A stretch of 64,000 nt of DNA from Glebionis coronaria (taxonomy: Eukaryota; Streptophyta; Magnoliopsida; Asterales; Asteraceae): the NCBI GenBank assembly GCA_025667525.1, contig CM046882.1, positions 214,132,592 through 214,196,591 of the forward strand, read 5' to 3'. This document shows, in pieces, positions 32,453-43,453 of this stretch; the first letter of the stretch is position 1, and each line of letters starts with the position of its first letter. A program made the translations under genes and the position numbers. Under the pieces are notes generated by a model. The model was not told the DNA's origin, did no database searches, and was given only the letters and a program-made list of their open reading frames with translations.

Positions 32453-35194
32453 ATCTCCCCCAATGTGAGGTCATTCCTCTTTGATATTTGGATTCCAATG
32501 GAGATTTATGAATTTCGTCATAAATGAGTCTTGAACGTGCAACAGTAGTTTTGTTCCTTCATGCTGTGATCTTTGAGCCTTTGTCGTTGTCTTTCGACTT
32601 TGTCTTTAAGTCTTGAGATCTTCAAATCATTCTTGACTTGTCTTTGCCATCTTGTGATCTTGTGTCTTTATCCACATGCTCACACTATCAATTGTTGGAT
32701 AAGTCTTTGGGCATAAATATGTGGTTGTGAATCTTTGACTTTGCTGAGTACACGGTGACGCCACCTTCTCGAGACAAAACATAGACACGGACTGAATGGC
32801 TTTGACATTCTTCCTAAATCGGTAGCGTTTTACCTCCGGTCGGTGAAGACCGTTATACGATATTAAATATCGTACCTGTGATCAGGTAGATTCAATTAAG
32901 AATCTCCTTGACAGGGTTTCGCGGCAGTACTAGCCGTTCTCTTTACTCGACCGTCTCAAAGCAAGACTGCGAACATAAAGAGTGAATCAATTGGATAAAT
33001 ATCCGCTTGATTAAAGTCGTCAATTCAAATTCCTGGAACAAGTTTTATTCATTAAGAATCTTACCATTGTTGCTTTCCAGTTGACACAAGTTTGATTCAT
33101 AAGAATCTCACAAGTCACCTACCGTAGCGCTGTTTGATGTTGACGCTAGAAGGATTTCTATTCGTCACTGTGAATATTAATAAATGTCACTCTGAATGTT
33201 CTGGCAAGACCATAAAGATATTGCGTAGAAACCTGAAACGAGTTTGAATCAATTCAGAATCAAATCACTGTTGCTTTTCAGTTTTACATATGTTCAATTC
33301 ATAAAGAATCTTGCATATGACCTACCGCAGTGCTGTTTGATGTTAACACTTGAAGGATTTCCACTCATCATCGTGAATACTAAGTAGTATCACTCTGAGT
33401 GTTCTAGCAATATCACAAGGATATAGCGTAGGACTCTCTTGATCTTCATCCGTGTGTCCTAACGAGATTTGATTGATCTCTTGGCTCTAGACTCGATTTG
33501 TGCACTTTTAGTGGTCGGAGGCTGGAGCAGATGCCACCTATTCAATATCAACTATCTCGGAGTGAGAAAGTCAATAGAGGTCGTGTTGATCTCCGTGACA
33601 ATAAAACAAACTTCTTTTGAGAGATGTCTGAGTATCTAGGAAAGGGTTGTGCTTCACATCACTGGGTCCATGATGAGTTTGTCTTCATGATGAGTTGACC
33701 CGGTTTCTGCCTAAGTTGTATGGAGGGCTTCTTTCTTTAGACCCTTTATCCTTACATTTCTTTTTCATTCTTCAACCCCTTCAATGCTTACCAAGACATC
33801 ATTAATAGCACCTTGTTGTGATTGTTCCAGTGCTATCATCAGTACTTAGTCGGCATTCAGCTACGTTCACATTCTACTCCATCTTTCCTAAGGACTTCTA
33901 ATAATCTATTGGATTGTCCCTGGGAAGATCCCTCCGGTTCTGGTTGGATCATAGGACTTAAACCTAACCACCCTTTTGACACCAATAACGTCGTGAATTA
34001 AAGATGTTGTGGGTATTTGATCGTAACCATGAAAACCACTTTAAATTCTAACAAAGTGTGTGAAAAACATTTAACACCTTGCTAGTTTTGTCGTTTCAGA
34101 AAAACTCCCCCTTCACATGTGCATTAAAATGCGAAAGAATTTAAGTAAACATTTTGCACATGTGGGTAAGAGTTAACGTGCTTGAGTCTATAGATCACAT
34201 TTTAATCACATTTTCTCCCCCTATCTCTAATATGTAAAATCTTTTGATATTAGAGATACCAAATTTGATTAAAATATATTTTGAAAAATAGTCTTGAAAA
34301 TCTTCGGGAGAAAGATGTGTTAATCTTTTGCATGAAGTTGAATTGCTCCCCCTCAAAAATTGATCCAATGGAATTGTCATTACGAGGATTTGATCCACAT
34401 TAAACTTTTGAGGATAGGAGTTGTTGAACACACAATTTTTGAAAGATTTTGAATATCATTGAGGAATTCTTGAAAAAATTGTGTGCAACGCTTTTTGAAA
34501 AATCAATTCTTTTTGACGAAAAGGTTTTTCTTAAAGCATAAACTTGAGTTCATAGACTTTGAATGTCTTGACGAATCCACTCAAGTGTAAGAAGATTTAA
34601 CTTCTTTTGCTAAGGGTAAGAGTACAAAAGCGTACACTCCCCCGTGAATTTAGATCTGGGTTGCAATCTGAAAGTTATTACAAGCCATTGTGTTGAGCTC
34701 AAAACGTTGAGTGTTTTGTGACTAGCTCAACCCGTGATAGATTGCTCTACCCGTTTGTTAGGATATGGTATCTTTAAAGATACACTTTCCTTTATTTTAG
34801 GTCCAAGTTACAGTCTGACATTTAACTGTAAGTCGTTTACACGAGCTTAAAAACTTTGAATGTTTTTATCGATAGCTCATGACCGAGAAATTTAAGTTTC
34901 CCGTTGTTGAGGATAAGTAATCATCGTGATCAACTTTCCTTTCTTTGAAGTACGAGTCACAATCTGAGATAATTGTAAATCATTGAAATGACATGTTTTG
35001 AAAAATATTTACAACTTTCATTCGAGCTTTATGTACACACCCGTGTCGTTATTGAGTGACATTTCTAGGTACGTCCATATTATCGATACTGAAATACATG
35101 TCGAGAAGAATATTTTTGGTATTTTGAAAGTTTTTCCATTTTTTATTTTGTTTTTCTATGGATATTTAGGTTTTATTATTTTTTTTTATTTTTT
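32453..35194 (-). other. Element E 3' non-coding region
   Basis: Begins with the PPT (AATCTCCCCC read on the plus strand, next to the LTR) and continues 2.7 kb without a credible ORF. Its first part, to about 34345, is repeated in the short copy at 40359-42250. Within it, a block of about 180 bp is repeated in diverged form (about 33052-33230 and 33255-33432). Confidence 0.7.
33052..33432. repeat. Diverged tandem duplication of about 180 bp
   Basis: Two units share the order TTGCTTTYCAGTT, CCTACCG, GCTGTTTGATGTT, TCACTCTGA and a final GCGTAG. Similarity is visible but imperfect, so the duplication predates this insertion. The short E copy carries it too (about 40965-41340). Confidence 0.65.
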
Positions 35195-35641
35195 TTAAGG
35201 TTTTCGAAAATAATCCAAAATAGACTTTTGTACAACAGAAGAAGGTGATATCGAATGTACAGAATTGGAACCCTTTGAAGAAGGAGAAGTGGGTTCAGAA
35301 TCCGCTGTTGTACCTGCAATCACAGAAGACGAGTTTGCACAAATACTAGAATTAGGAGTAACAAATTCCTTTTCAGCGTGTAGAACAGTAGCATTAGTGC
35401 TGGTGCAGGTGTCATCACTCTTCTCTATTGGAATCCACTTAAGACCAACTTCTCTGAAGATCCGACCCGTTGGTTTCCACTGAAGACTAGATTTAGGAGT
35501 AGCTTTCTCTTGCACAGCGGAAGACTTCTTTGGAGAGAAACTATGTCCTTTTTGAATCCACGTTTCAGATTTGGTGTGGTTGCTTTTCTTTACGACGGAT
35601 TTGTATCTCCTTGTTGTCTTATGGGATTCTGTAGTCGATCT
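35195..35641 (-). pseudogene. Element E ORF, C-terminal part after a nonsense codon
   Basis: Continues the frame of the upstream segment past UAA 35642-35644. It contains QWKPTGRIFREVGLKWIP, a repeated WKPTGR / WIPI-type pattern, then a Ser/Thr-rich tail ending LDYFRKP at 35195. From memory, Asteraceae copia polyproteins have a WKPTGR-F-VG-W motif between the coiled coil and integrase. Here the frame simply ends with no integrase. Function is unknown. Confidence 0.6.
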
Positions 35642-35644
35642 CCG

Positions 35645-37639
35645 TTAAAAGGAACGAGATTTGACCTCATAGAGGTATTGCAAAATGCAATGGTCATGAT
35701 TTCCATTGTGAATGCCCTTTTTGCAAGTGGGACATACAGGGAATTTTGGATTCACGAAAGTACTTGTATTCCTTTGTTTTCCAAATCGTTCAGGCGTAGT
35801 GTTTGAAACACGACTATTCATGGATGGTTTCCAATTCCTAGATTGCTGAAGAGGGATCCTAGGTTTTGGTTGACTACCATTAGGAGTGTGTAGAACTCTA
35901 GCGGGATTTGGTGAACTAGGTTTTTCATACACTGGTTTGTCTTTCTGAATCTTCCCTTTTTGTTTAGCATCCTCTAGGTTGTGGGTACGAACGAGGTCAT
36001 TTGAACCGACAGATTCCTTTGTGGACGTGAATGTCACACGTTTTGGAGGAGTCCTAGAAGTGCTAGGTGCATTCACATGGTTGGGTTTAGCAACAGTATG
36101 CTTTCTAAATGGAGGAACATAGGGTGATATGGATGGTTTTGGAACACTTGGTTGCACATCAGTCTTAGGGGGTAACCTAGATTTCATATGAGAATAATTG
36201 GAGAACGGAGTCGGTTTTCCTAAGATAGACAGCTTTGAATCCTTGTAGGCATTGGGTTGTCGAACCACAGGTTTCTTAATGCTAGGTTCCACGATTTTCC
36301 CACCCATTTTAGCAACGAGTTTCTGCAACTCTGCTATTGCTCTGTCCCTGTCTTGTAATTGATCTTTCAACCCTTTAATTTCCAAATTCTGTTCATTCAT
36401 TTCTCGAAATGTTTGGGAAAGTTTTTCTTGCAATTTATTATCATGTGGAAAACTACCAACTTCTTTTTGCAGAGCAAGTTCAAGTGAATGACAATGTTTT
36501 TGAAGGAAATCAGTTTTGTGTTGAAGTAACTCAAAAGCTTTTTTGTCAACATTTTCTTTACGTTTCGAAAGCTCAATTTCAAGACGTTCACATTCTTTGA
36601 TCTTATCAAGATATTGGCATGCAACTTCAGAATATTCATCAATATCAGCACAAGATGTAAAATAAGCACACATAACATCTTTAGAAACGCATTCTTGCAA
36701 GAGTAAATCATATTCATCTGAAAAATCAGACTTCTCCATTTGAAGATCATCAATGTGTTTCTCAAGAGATTCAACGTATTTTAAATCATCAAACATTTCA
36801 GTCCGAATGAACTCCTCAAGTTGAAGAACAGTTTCTTTAATCAACGCCGTGTTAGGAATTAAGAGTTCTTTCACAAGCAAAGTAATATCTTGAGGAATCG
36901 GACGTGTCCACTCAGCATTTTCACGTTTGGCCCAGTCTCTTTCAACAATAGATTTAACATTATCTATGTGGTGTTTAAGAATACCTAATGTTTTCCTACT
37001 CTTGCTTTTAGATTCATCTAGAGGGAGGTAGTTTATGAATTTGTAAACATTAGATTTCTTAGGGGCAAATGCTTTCTTCCATTGAATTCTCTTTTGTTTG
37101 CATTCAAGGAACACTTCCTCACGAGTTTTCTGAGTTTGTTTATTGAAAAGGCCATAAAGACTATTCTCATAAGCATAATTATATGGTTTCACAAACTCCT
37201 TATTAACAAGTGGTTGACTGTCATCGTCCCAAAGGGCAGTCTCTTCACTATTGGCACTAACAGGCATGCAATCAAGATTTGTCCTTTCAGTCTCATCAAG
37301 ATAGAGACACGGGTTCGCAGCTTGAGCTTTGGCAAGGTACTCAGGACTTGCAAAGCTATCTTGCCCCTTAAACATCGATGGAGGTGCTAGCATTCTTACG
37401 GATTGAATAGAATCATGCGTTTTATAAACAACGTTCTTCAAAAAGTCGACTTGTGCTTCTAATTTCGTAACCTTTTCGGTTTCTTTATCATATCTACTTT
37501 TGAAGTCTTGTTTTAACGCATCTACCTCTTGTTTCTTATCCTCAAGAATTTTAGCAGAATCTGTAGTGGTCATAGAGAGCTTTTGTTCAAGTTCATTAAC
37601 TTTGGTATTGGCAAGGTACGTTTTTTGACGTTCATCCAT
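35645..37639 (-). pseudogene. Element E ORF, coiled-coil and zinc-finger-like segment
   Basis: 664 codons open; the frame continues upstream to about 37780. Long heptad-like stretches (KVNELEQKLSM, EVDALKQDFK, QNLEIKGLKDQLQDRDRAI) make this a coiled-coil protein. A basic Pro/Ser/Lys-rich region follows, then a Cys/His cluster CPTCKKGIHNGNHDHC (CX2C...HX2C) at the end, resembling the cluster after the coiled coil in Asteraceae copia polyproteins (recollection). It ends at UAA 35642-35644, after which the same frame stays open, so the stop is a lesion. There are no catalytic motifs. It may be a structural Gag-type protein. Confidence 0.65.
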
Positions 37640-37831
37640 TAAGAAAACATTATATTGACGCTTCTCTTTGGCTAATAACTCAAGAGTTGTATTATATTTG
37701 TTTTCAAAATCATCCTTTTGACTTTTTAACGCACTTCCCTTGTACCCCTCAAGCTCTTTGGTCTTTTGAAGAAGCTCAGCCTATTACTTTCAAGGGTCTC
37801 ATTAGATTTAATTAGAGCGGCTTTGCATTCT

Positions 37832-38911
37832 TCAAAGTTTTGAGTGAGCGCTGTGTTTGCCTTCCTTTAATTGCTTTTGACTCTTTCTAGTTTCATTGAC
37901 ATCTTTTTGTAAACTAGAAATTAAATTAGCAAGCGCGACACGCTCCTCATCATCATACTCATTTGCATGTTGATCATCCTCAAACTCATTATTGCACATG
38001 TCTGATGAATTGGGTGTGGTATTGCTATCAACCTTTTCTGTCATACATGTGTCAATAATGTTTGTTGTTTGATCACTATGCTCATGCGTATTGGCATTGG
38101 CAAACACATTAAATTCAGCATTGTGTACCTCGTCCAATGGCTCAGAATCGTAAACAGGACCATTATCATAGGAAGGTGTATTGCTGATGACATTCTCATT
38201 CTCAGAGTCGATGTGTTGTTTTTCAGAGCTGCTGTTGTCTTTCCCAGAGCTGTTATGAACATTCTGCTCACCATGCGTTGTTTTCCCTGTTCTGCAGCTG
38301 TCAGTTGCATTACTCGATATTGTCTCGTTACTTACAGTTGAAACTGGACTCGTATCCATTACAAGAATCTTTACAACCGTGCACTCTTGCATTTTCAGCC
38401 TTTTGTCAATCATCTTATTGATCATGTCTTTTGCATGAAGTAGGAGTTCATCCAAAAGCCTCTCAATTGATTCCATGTTTCCAAATATCAAATCTCTGAA
38501 TGATTTTGCTTCCATTGTAGTGTAGTCTTTGAAGTGTTGATTTGCATCTCGAACTTCTGACTCAAAGTTGGGATTCTTGAATAGCTGTGAAGCAAAGAAT
38601 GGTTGAAACGATGTTCTGAGTATTTTGAAGGCATTCTTGGAGTTTGTCTCATGAAGGTTTTTGTTGAGTAATTCATTCTCAAGATTCTTCAAGTGGTCTC
38701 TTAAGTCATAAGTGAACGTGCGATGATCATTTCCGAAAAAGGAATGAAAAGCACGCATATACAAAGGATTGTACGAGAAGGTCTCTCTTTCTAGACGTTT
38801 TAGATTCGTTTTAAGATCACTGAAAGCTTGCATACAACGTTGTTTAAGGACTTGTTCTTATAGTTGCATCTCTCGTTCTTCTCTGTCTGAACACGCATTG
38901 CTTGTTTCCAT
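37832..38911 (-). pseudogene. Element E ORF, N-terminal segment
   Basis: The frame begins at ATG 38911 (METSNACSDREE), meets a UAA at 38858-38860, probably a mutated CAA, and is then open for 333 codons. The helical N-terminus (MQAFSDLKTNLKRLERETF, HSFFGNDHRTF, LRDHLKNLENELL) is followed by a Ser/Asn/Asp-rich region with many His. Two small indels between about 37780 and 37860 change frame before the coiled-coil segment. If unbroken, the gene would span 38911-35195, about 1,239 codons. There is no recognised domain; I infer a Gag-like role only from position after the leader. Confidence 0.6.
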
Positions 38912-39960
38912 GATGATGGTGTCTCAGTTGATGAATTGAAAATGGATCTTAAGTAGATTTGTTGTGATTGTGTTGTTGTTGAAATTCCGAAAATTTGAAA
39001 TTTTTCTCAGTCCGACTATAAATTCCTCAGTCCGACTAAAACGGTAAACCGAAAAATTTTGAATAACCAAATTTTGAAAACGAGTTAGAAATAGCCAATA
39101 ACTAGTAGGGAAAAAGTTTGAAAAATGAAAATTTTAACGAAAAATAAAACCTAAAAATGGCCTAAAAATTTGAATTTTGGTCCGAAAATTTGAATTTTTG
39201 GTCAAAAAAATTTTCGCATCGCCAAAATTTGAAATTAAAGCTTAAATGGCCTAAAAATGGTATAGGAAAAAAAAAATTTTACTTGGGTTTTCCCGCAAAA
39301 AATGGTATAGGAAAAAATAAAAATTTTTTTTTTTTTGATTTTCGTGGAAACGATATTCCGAAACTAGTCTAGATGGTGGCTAAGTCTAAAAAATACTCAA
39401 ACAAAATTTAGCAAAACACATCATCGGAATCACTTATCGGAATCACGGATCGGAATGTCCAATCGGAATCACTTATCAGAATGTCCCCTAATCGGAATCA
39501 CTGATCGGAATGTCCAATCGGAATCACTGATCGGAATGTCCAATCGGAATCGCTGATCGGAATGTGCAATCGGAATGATTATCGGAAAGCTGATCGGAAT
39601 GCAAATCGGAATATTTTGTCCAATCGGAATGATGATCGGAAAGCTGGTCGGAATGTGCAAACCCTTTTCCGATGATACTGATCGGAATCCCAATCGGAAT
39701 CTATAAACCCTTTTCCGATTACACCAATCGGAATAATAGTGCTGTTACGAGATTTTGGGGTAAAAAATTGAATTTTTCGACAAGAAATCCGCGATTTTAA
39801 CCAACCAAATGCGACCAAATCCCTACCACAGCTATGTAGAAGATTTAAATCAAGATTTAGAGCATAGAAACACAAAAAGAATCTTGAATTCGAGATGATT
39901 ATAAGAGAAAATCACACGAACCAAGTAAAATCAACAACGAATCACAAAACTACCCCATGG
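38912..39960 (-). other. Element E 5' leader
   Basis: About 1.05 kb between PBS and ORF. The part nearer the ORF is A-rich with homopolymers (39060-39330). The PBS-proximal part holds the CGGAAT array. Confidence 0.65.
39411..39733 (-). repeat. ATCGGAAT / ATTCCGAT repeat array in the E leader
   Basis: About 20 copies of a CGGAAT core, many within units of about 20 bp alternating GATCGGAATGTCC and AATCGGAATCAC, breaking up toward 39733. In the RNA the word is ATTCCGAT. B and F have related words in their leaders. Confidence 0.85.
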
Positions 39961-39972
39961 CGATTGATACCA
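39961..39972 (-). other. Element E PBS of the long unit, altered
   Basis: TGGTATCAATCG next to LTR 2, matching the initiator-Met site TGGTATCAGAGC at only the first 8 bases. The short unit has the perfect version at 42249-42260. Confidence 0.65.
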
Positions 39973-39974
39973 AA

Positions 39975-40358
39975 TGTTGTCCCATATATTTATGATGATT
40001 AAGCAATGAAGGAAGAAAGAAAATAGATGAAGAAGAGATGAATTCCTAGAGAGAGAAAGTAGTGAGAGAAAGTAGAGAGAGAGATGATTAACTTGGTGAG
40101 ATTAGATTAAGAAAAGAAGTTGTTACAAATGACCATCCACCCTCCTAACATGCTAGGAGGGTAGTATATATAGTCCACCCACATGCGGGCTTTAATGGAC
40201 TATATATTGGGCCGGGCTTGTCTTTTGGACTTTAATTAGTTTAAATCCAAGCCCGTGAACCACGACTAAATAACTACTTATTACAACGTTTTAATAAATA
40301 TTACAATAGAAACCTATGACCGAACATTCTTGTTTGACTCAATATTTTGAGGCTAACA
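39975..40358 (-). repeat. Element E LTR 2 (middle)
   Basis: 384 bp. It serves as 5' LTR of the long unit and 3' LTR of the short unit. Neither side carries the CAAGG target repeat. Confidence 0.92.
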
Positions 40359-42262
40359 ATCTCCCCCAATGTGAGGTCATTCCTCTTTGATATTTGGATT
40401 CCAATGGAGATTTATGAATTTCGTCATAAATGAGTCTTGAACGTGTAACAGTAGTTTTGTTCCTTCATGCTGTGATCTTTGAGCCTTTGTCGTTGTCTTT
40501 CGACTTTGTCTTTAAGTCTTGAGATCTTCAAATCATTCTTGACTTGTCTTTGCCATCTTGTGATCTTGTGTCTTTATCCACATGCTCACACTATCAATTG
40601 TTGGATAAGTCTTTGGGCATAAATATGTGGTTGTGAATCTTTGACTTTGTTGAGTACACCGTGACGCCACCTTCTCGAGACAAAACATAGACACGGACTG
40701 AATGGCTTTGACATTCGTCCTAAATCGGTAGCGTTTTACCTCCGGTCGGTGAAGACCGTTATACGATATTAAATATCGTACCTGTGATCAGGTAGATTCA
40801 ATTAAGAATCTCCTTGACAGGGTTTCGCGGCAGTACTAGCCGTTCTCTTTACTCGACCGTCTCAAAGCAAGACTGCGAACATAAAGAGTGAATCAATTGG
40901 ATAAATATCCGCTTGATTAAAGTCGTCAATTCAAATTCCTGGAACAAGTTTGATTCATTAAAATCTTACCATTGTTGCTTTCCAGTTGACACAAGTTTGA
41001 TTCATAAGAATCTGACAAGTCACCTACCGTAGCGCTGTTTGATGTTGACGCTAGAAGGATTTCCATTCGTCACTGTGAATATTAATAAATGTCACTCTGA
41101 ATGTTCTGGCAAGACCATAAAGATATTGCGTAGAAACCTGAAACGACTTTGAATCAATTCAGAATCAAACCACTGTTGCTTTTCAGTTTTACATATGTTC
41201 AATTCATAAAGAATCTTGCATATGACCTACCGCAGTGCTGTTTGATGTTAACACTGGAAGGATTTCCACTCATCATCGTGAATACTAAGTAGTATCACTC
41301 TGAGTGTTCTAGCAATATCACAAGGATATAGCGTAGGACTCTCTTGATCTTCATCCGTGTGTCCTAACGAGATTTGATTGATCTCTTGGCTCTAGACTCG
41401 ATTTGTGCACTTTTAGTGGTCGGAGGCTGGAGCAGATGCCACCTATTCAATATCAACTATCTCGGAGTGAGAAAGTCAATAGAAGTCGTGTTGACCTCCG
41501 TGACAATAAAACAAACTTCTTTTGAGAAAAGTCTGAGTAGCTAGGAAAGGGTTGTGCTTCACATCACTGGGTCCATGATGAGTTTGTCTTCATGATGAGT
41601 TGACCCGGTTTCTGCCTAAGTTGTATGGAGGGCTTCTTTCATTAGACCCTTTATCCTTACATTTCTTTTTCATTCTTCAACCCCTTCAATGCTTACCAAG
41701 ACATCATTAATAGCACCTTGTTGTGATTGTTCCAGTGCTATCATCAGTACTTAGTCGGCATTCAGCTACGTTCACATTCTACTCCATCTTTCCTAAGGAC
41801 TTCTAATAATCTATTGGATTGTCCCTGGGAAGATCCCTCCGGTTCTGGTTGGATCATAGGACTTAAACCTAACCACCCTTTTGACACCAATAACGTCGTG
41901 AATTAAAGATGTTGTGGGTATTTGATCGTAACCATGAAAACCACTTTAAATTCTAACAAAGTGTATGAAAAACATTTAACACCTTGCTAGTTTTGTCGTT
42001 TCAGAAAAACTCCCCCTTCACATGTGCATTAAAATGCGAAAGAATTTAAGTAAACATTTTGCACATGTGGGTAAGAGTTAACGTGCTTGAGTCTATAGAT
42101 CACATTTTAATCACATTTTCTCCCCCTATCTCTAATATATAAAATCTTTTGATATTAGAGATACCAAATTTGATTAAAATATATTTTGAAAAATAGTCTT
42201 GAAAATCTTCGGGAGAAAGATGTGTTATCTTTTGCATGAAGTTGAATTGCTCTGATACCAAA
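40359..42262 (-). mobile_element. Element E short internal region (deletion derivative)
   Basis: 1.9 kb nearly identical to 32453-34345, then jumping at GAATTGCTC straight to a perfect PBS (42249-42260). ORF and leader are deleted. The junction shares the bases GCTC with the PBS complement, suggesting a microhomology deletion or a template switch during reverse transcription. Confidence 0.85.
42249..42260 (-). other. Perfect initiator-Met-type PBS in the short E unit
   Basis: TGGTATCAGAGC on the minus strand, 2 bp from LTR 3: the classical Ty1/copia primer site. Confidence 0.88.
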
Positions 42263-42646
42263 TGTTGTCCCATATATTTGTGATGATTAAGCAATGAAAG
42301 AAGAAAGAAAATAGATGAAGAAGAGATGAATTCCTAGAGCGAGAAAGTAGTGAGAGAAAGTAGAGAGAAAGATGATTAACTTGGTGAGATTAGATTAAGA
42401 AAAGAAGTTGTTACAAATGACCATCCACCCTCCTAACATGCTAGGAGGGTAGTATATATAGTCCACCCACATGCGGGCTTTAATGGACTATATATTGGGC
42501 CGGGCTTGTCTTTTGGACTTTAATTAGTTTAAATCCAAGCCCGTGAACCACGACTAAATAACTACTTATTACGACGTTCTAATAAATATTACAATAGAAA
42601 CCTATGACCGAACATTCTTGTTTGACTCAATATTTTGAGGCTAACA
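42263..42646 (-). repeat. Element E LTR 3 (outer 5' LTR)
   Basis: 384 bp, followed by CAAGG at 42647-42651, which duplicates the bases before LTR 1. Confidence 0.92.
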
Positions 42647-42651
42647 CAAGG

Positions 42652-43414
42652 TAATTGCAATTTACCCTTTGTTTAAGTGGAGTAAGTTCTGGGGGTGAAT
42701 AAGGGTGAATAGTGGTAAGTTTGATCCGAAAAAGGTGGGGAGGTGTTGTTTGGTGTGTGTTTGTGAGATTAAAACTTTGGGAAGGGCAGTAATAGTCCTT
42801 ATATTTTGGTGAAATGGGTAAAACACGTTTTTCAGCCTTATAACTTGAATTCCTTTGTTATTGAAGTTACAAAGTTCACACTTTGCCCTAAAACTTTGGC
42901 AAAAGGTTTTCAAGGGTTGGTTTTGCCATTTTTGAATAATTGAGGGACTGATCTTGGACATTCTTGATCTTCAAAGGTCTTCATTGTATCTTTGACTTCA
43001 TGAGGGATCATTATTGATAATTTAGAATTGATGAGGGACTAAACTTGCCAATTCTTCAAAGTTGAAGGAATATTTTGTAATTTTGACAAACTTAAGGGAC
43101 CAAACTTGTAATTATGAATATACAAGGGTTTTATGTGTCATTTCTTCATATTTTGAGGATCAATCTTGTACATCTTCAAGTCTTCAAGGGTTTATCTTGG
43201 ATAATTCATGAACTAGGGCCCGGTTCTTTGTACGGCTTCGTTTCTCGTGTCCGTTTTTCCTTGTTTCTTGTGATCTTTTGTCTTTTTCACGATATCCATA
43301 CCTAAAACACACAAGTAAAAAAATACAAGCATATATATATGGTATAATGATGATATTTTATGCATTTAAAGCCTGAAAAGAACGATGAGATCATGTATAA
43401 AAGCCATCTCATCA
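42652..43414 (-). repeat. Element C 3' LTR, piece 3 (U3 end)
   Basis: Homologous to 8513-9274 of the A LTR and ending CATCTCATCA at 43414, adjacent to the C PPT. Confidence 0.87.
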
Positions 43415-43453
43415 CTCCCCCATACTAAGCCATTGTCGTGCCCTCAGGCAATG
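43415..43453 (-). promoter_or_regulatory. Element C polypurine tract with adjacent, partly decayed hairpin
   Basis: TAGTATGGGGGAG as in A. The hairpin at 43431-43453 keeps CATTG/CAATG but has mismatches nearer the loop. Confidence 0.75.

Larger units (their letters stand above)
32069..42646 (-). mobile_element. Copia-like non-autonomous element E, tandem form with three LTRs
   Basis: The order is LTR 32069-32452, long internal region, LTR 39975-40358, short internal region, LTR 42263-42646. All three LTRs are 384 bp, begin TGTTGTCCC and end GCTAACA. One pair of CAAGG repeats (32064-32068, 42647-42651) flanks the whole array and none flanks the middle LTR. The PBS is initiator-Met type (TGGTATCAGAGC) and the PPT is GGGGGAGATT, both typical of Ty1/copia. 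No integrase or RT is present. Confidence 0.88.

Noticed and set aside
39411..39733. CRISPR-like array because of regular short repeats
   Set aside because: Units are about 20 bp, degenerate, without unique spacers of constant size, inside a plant retroelement leader.
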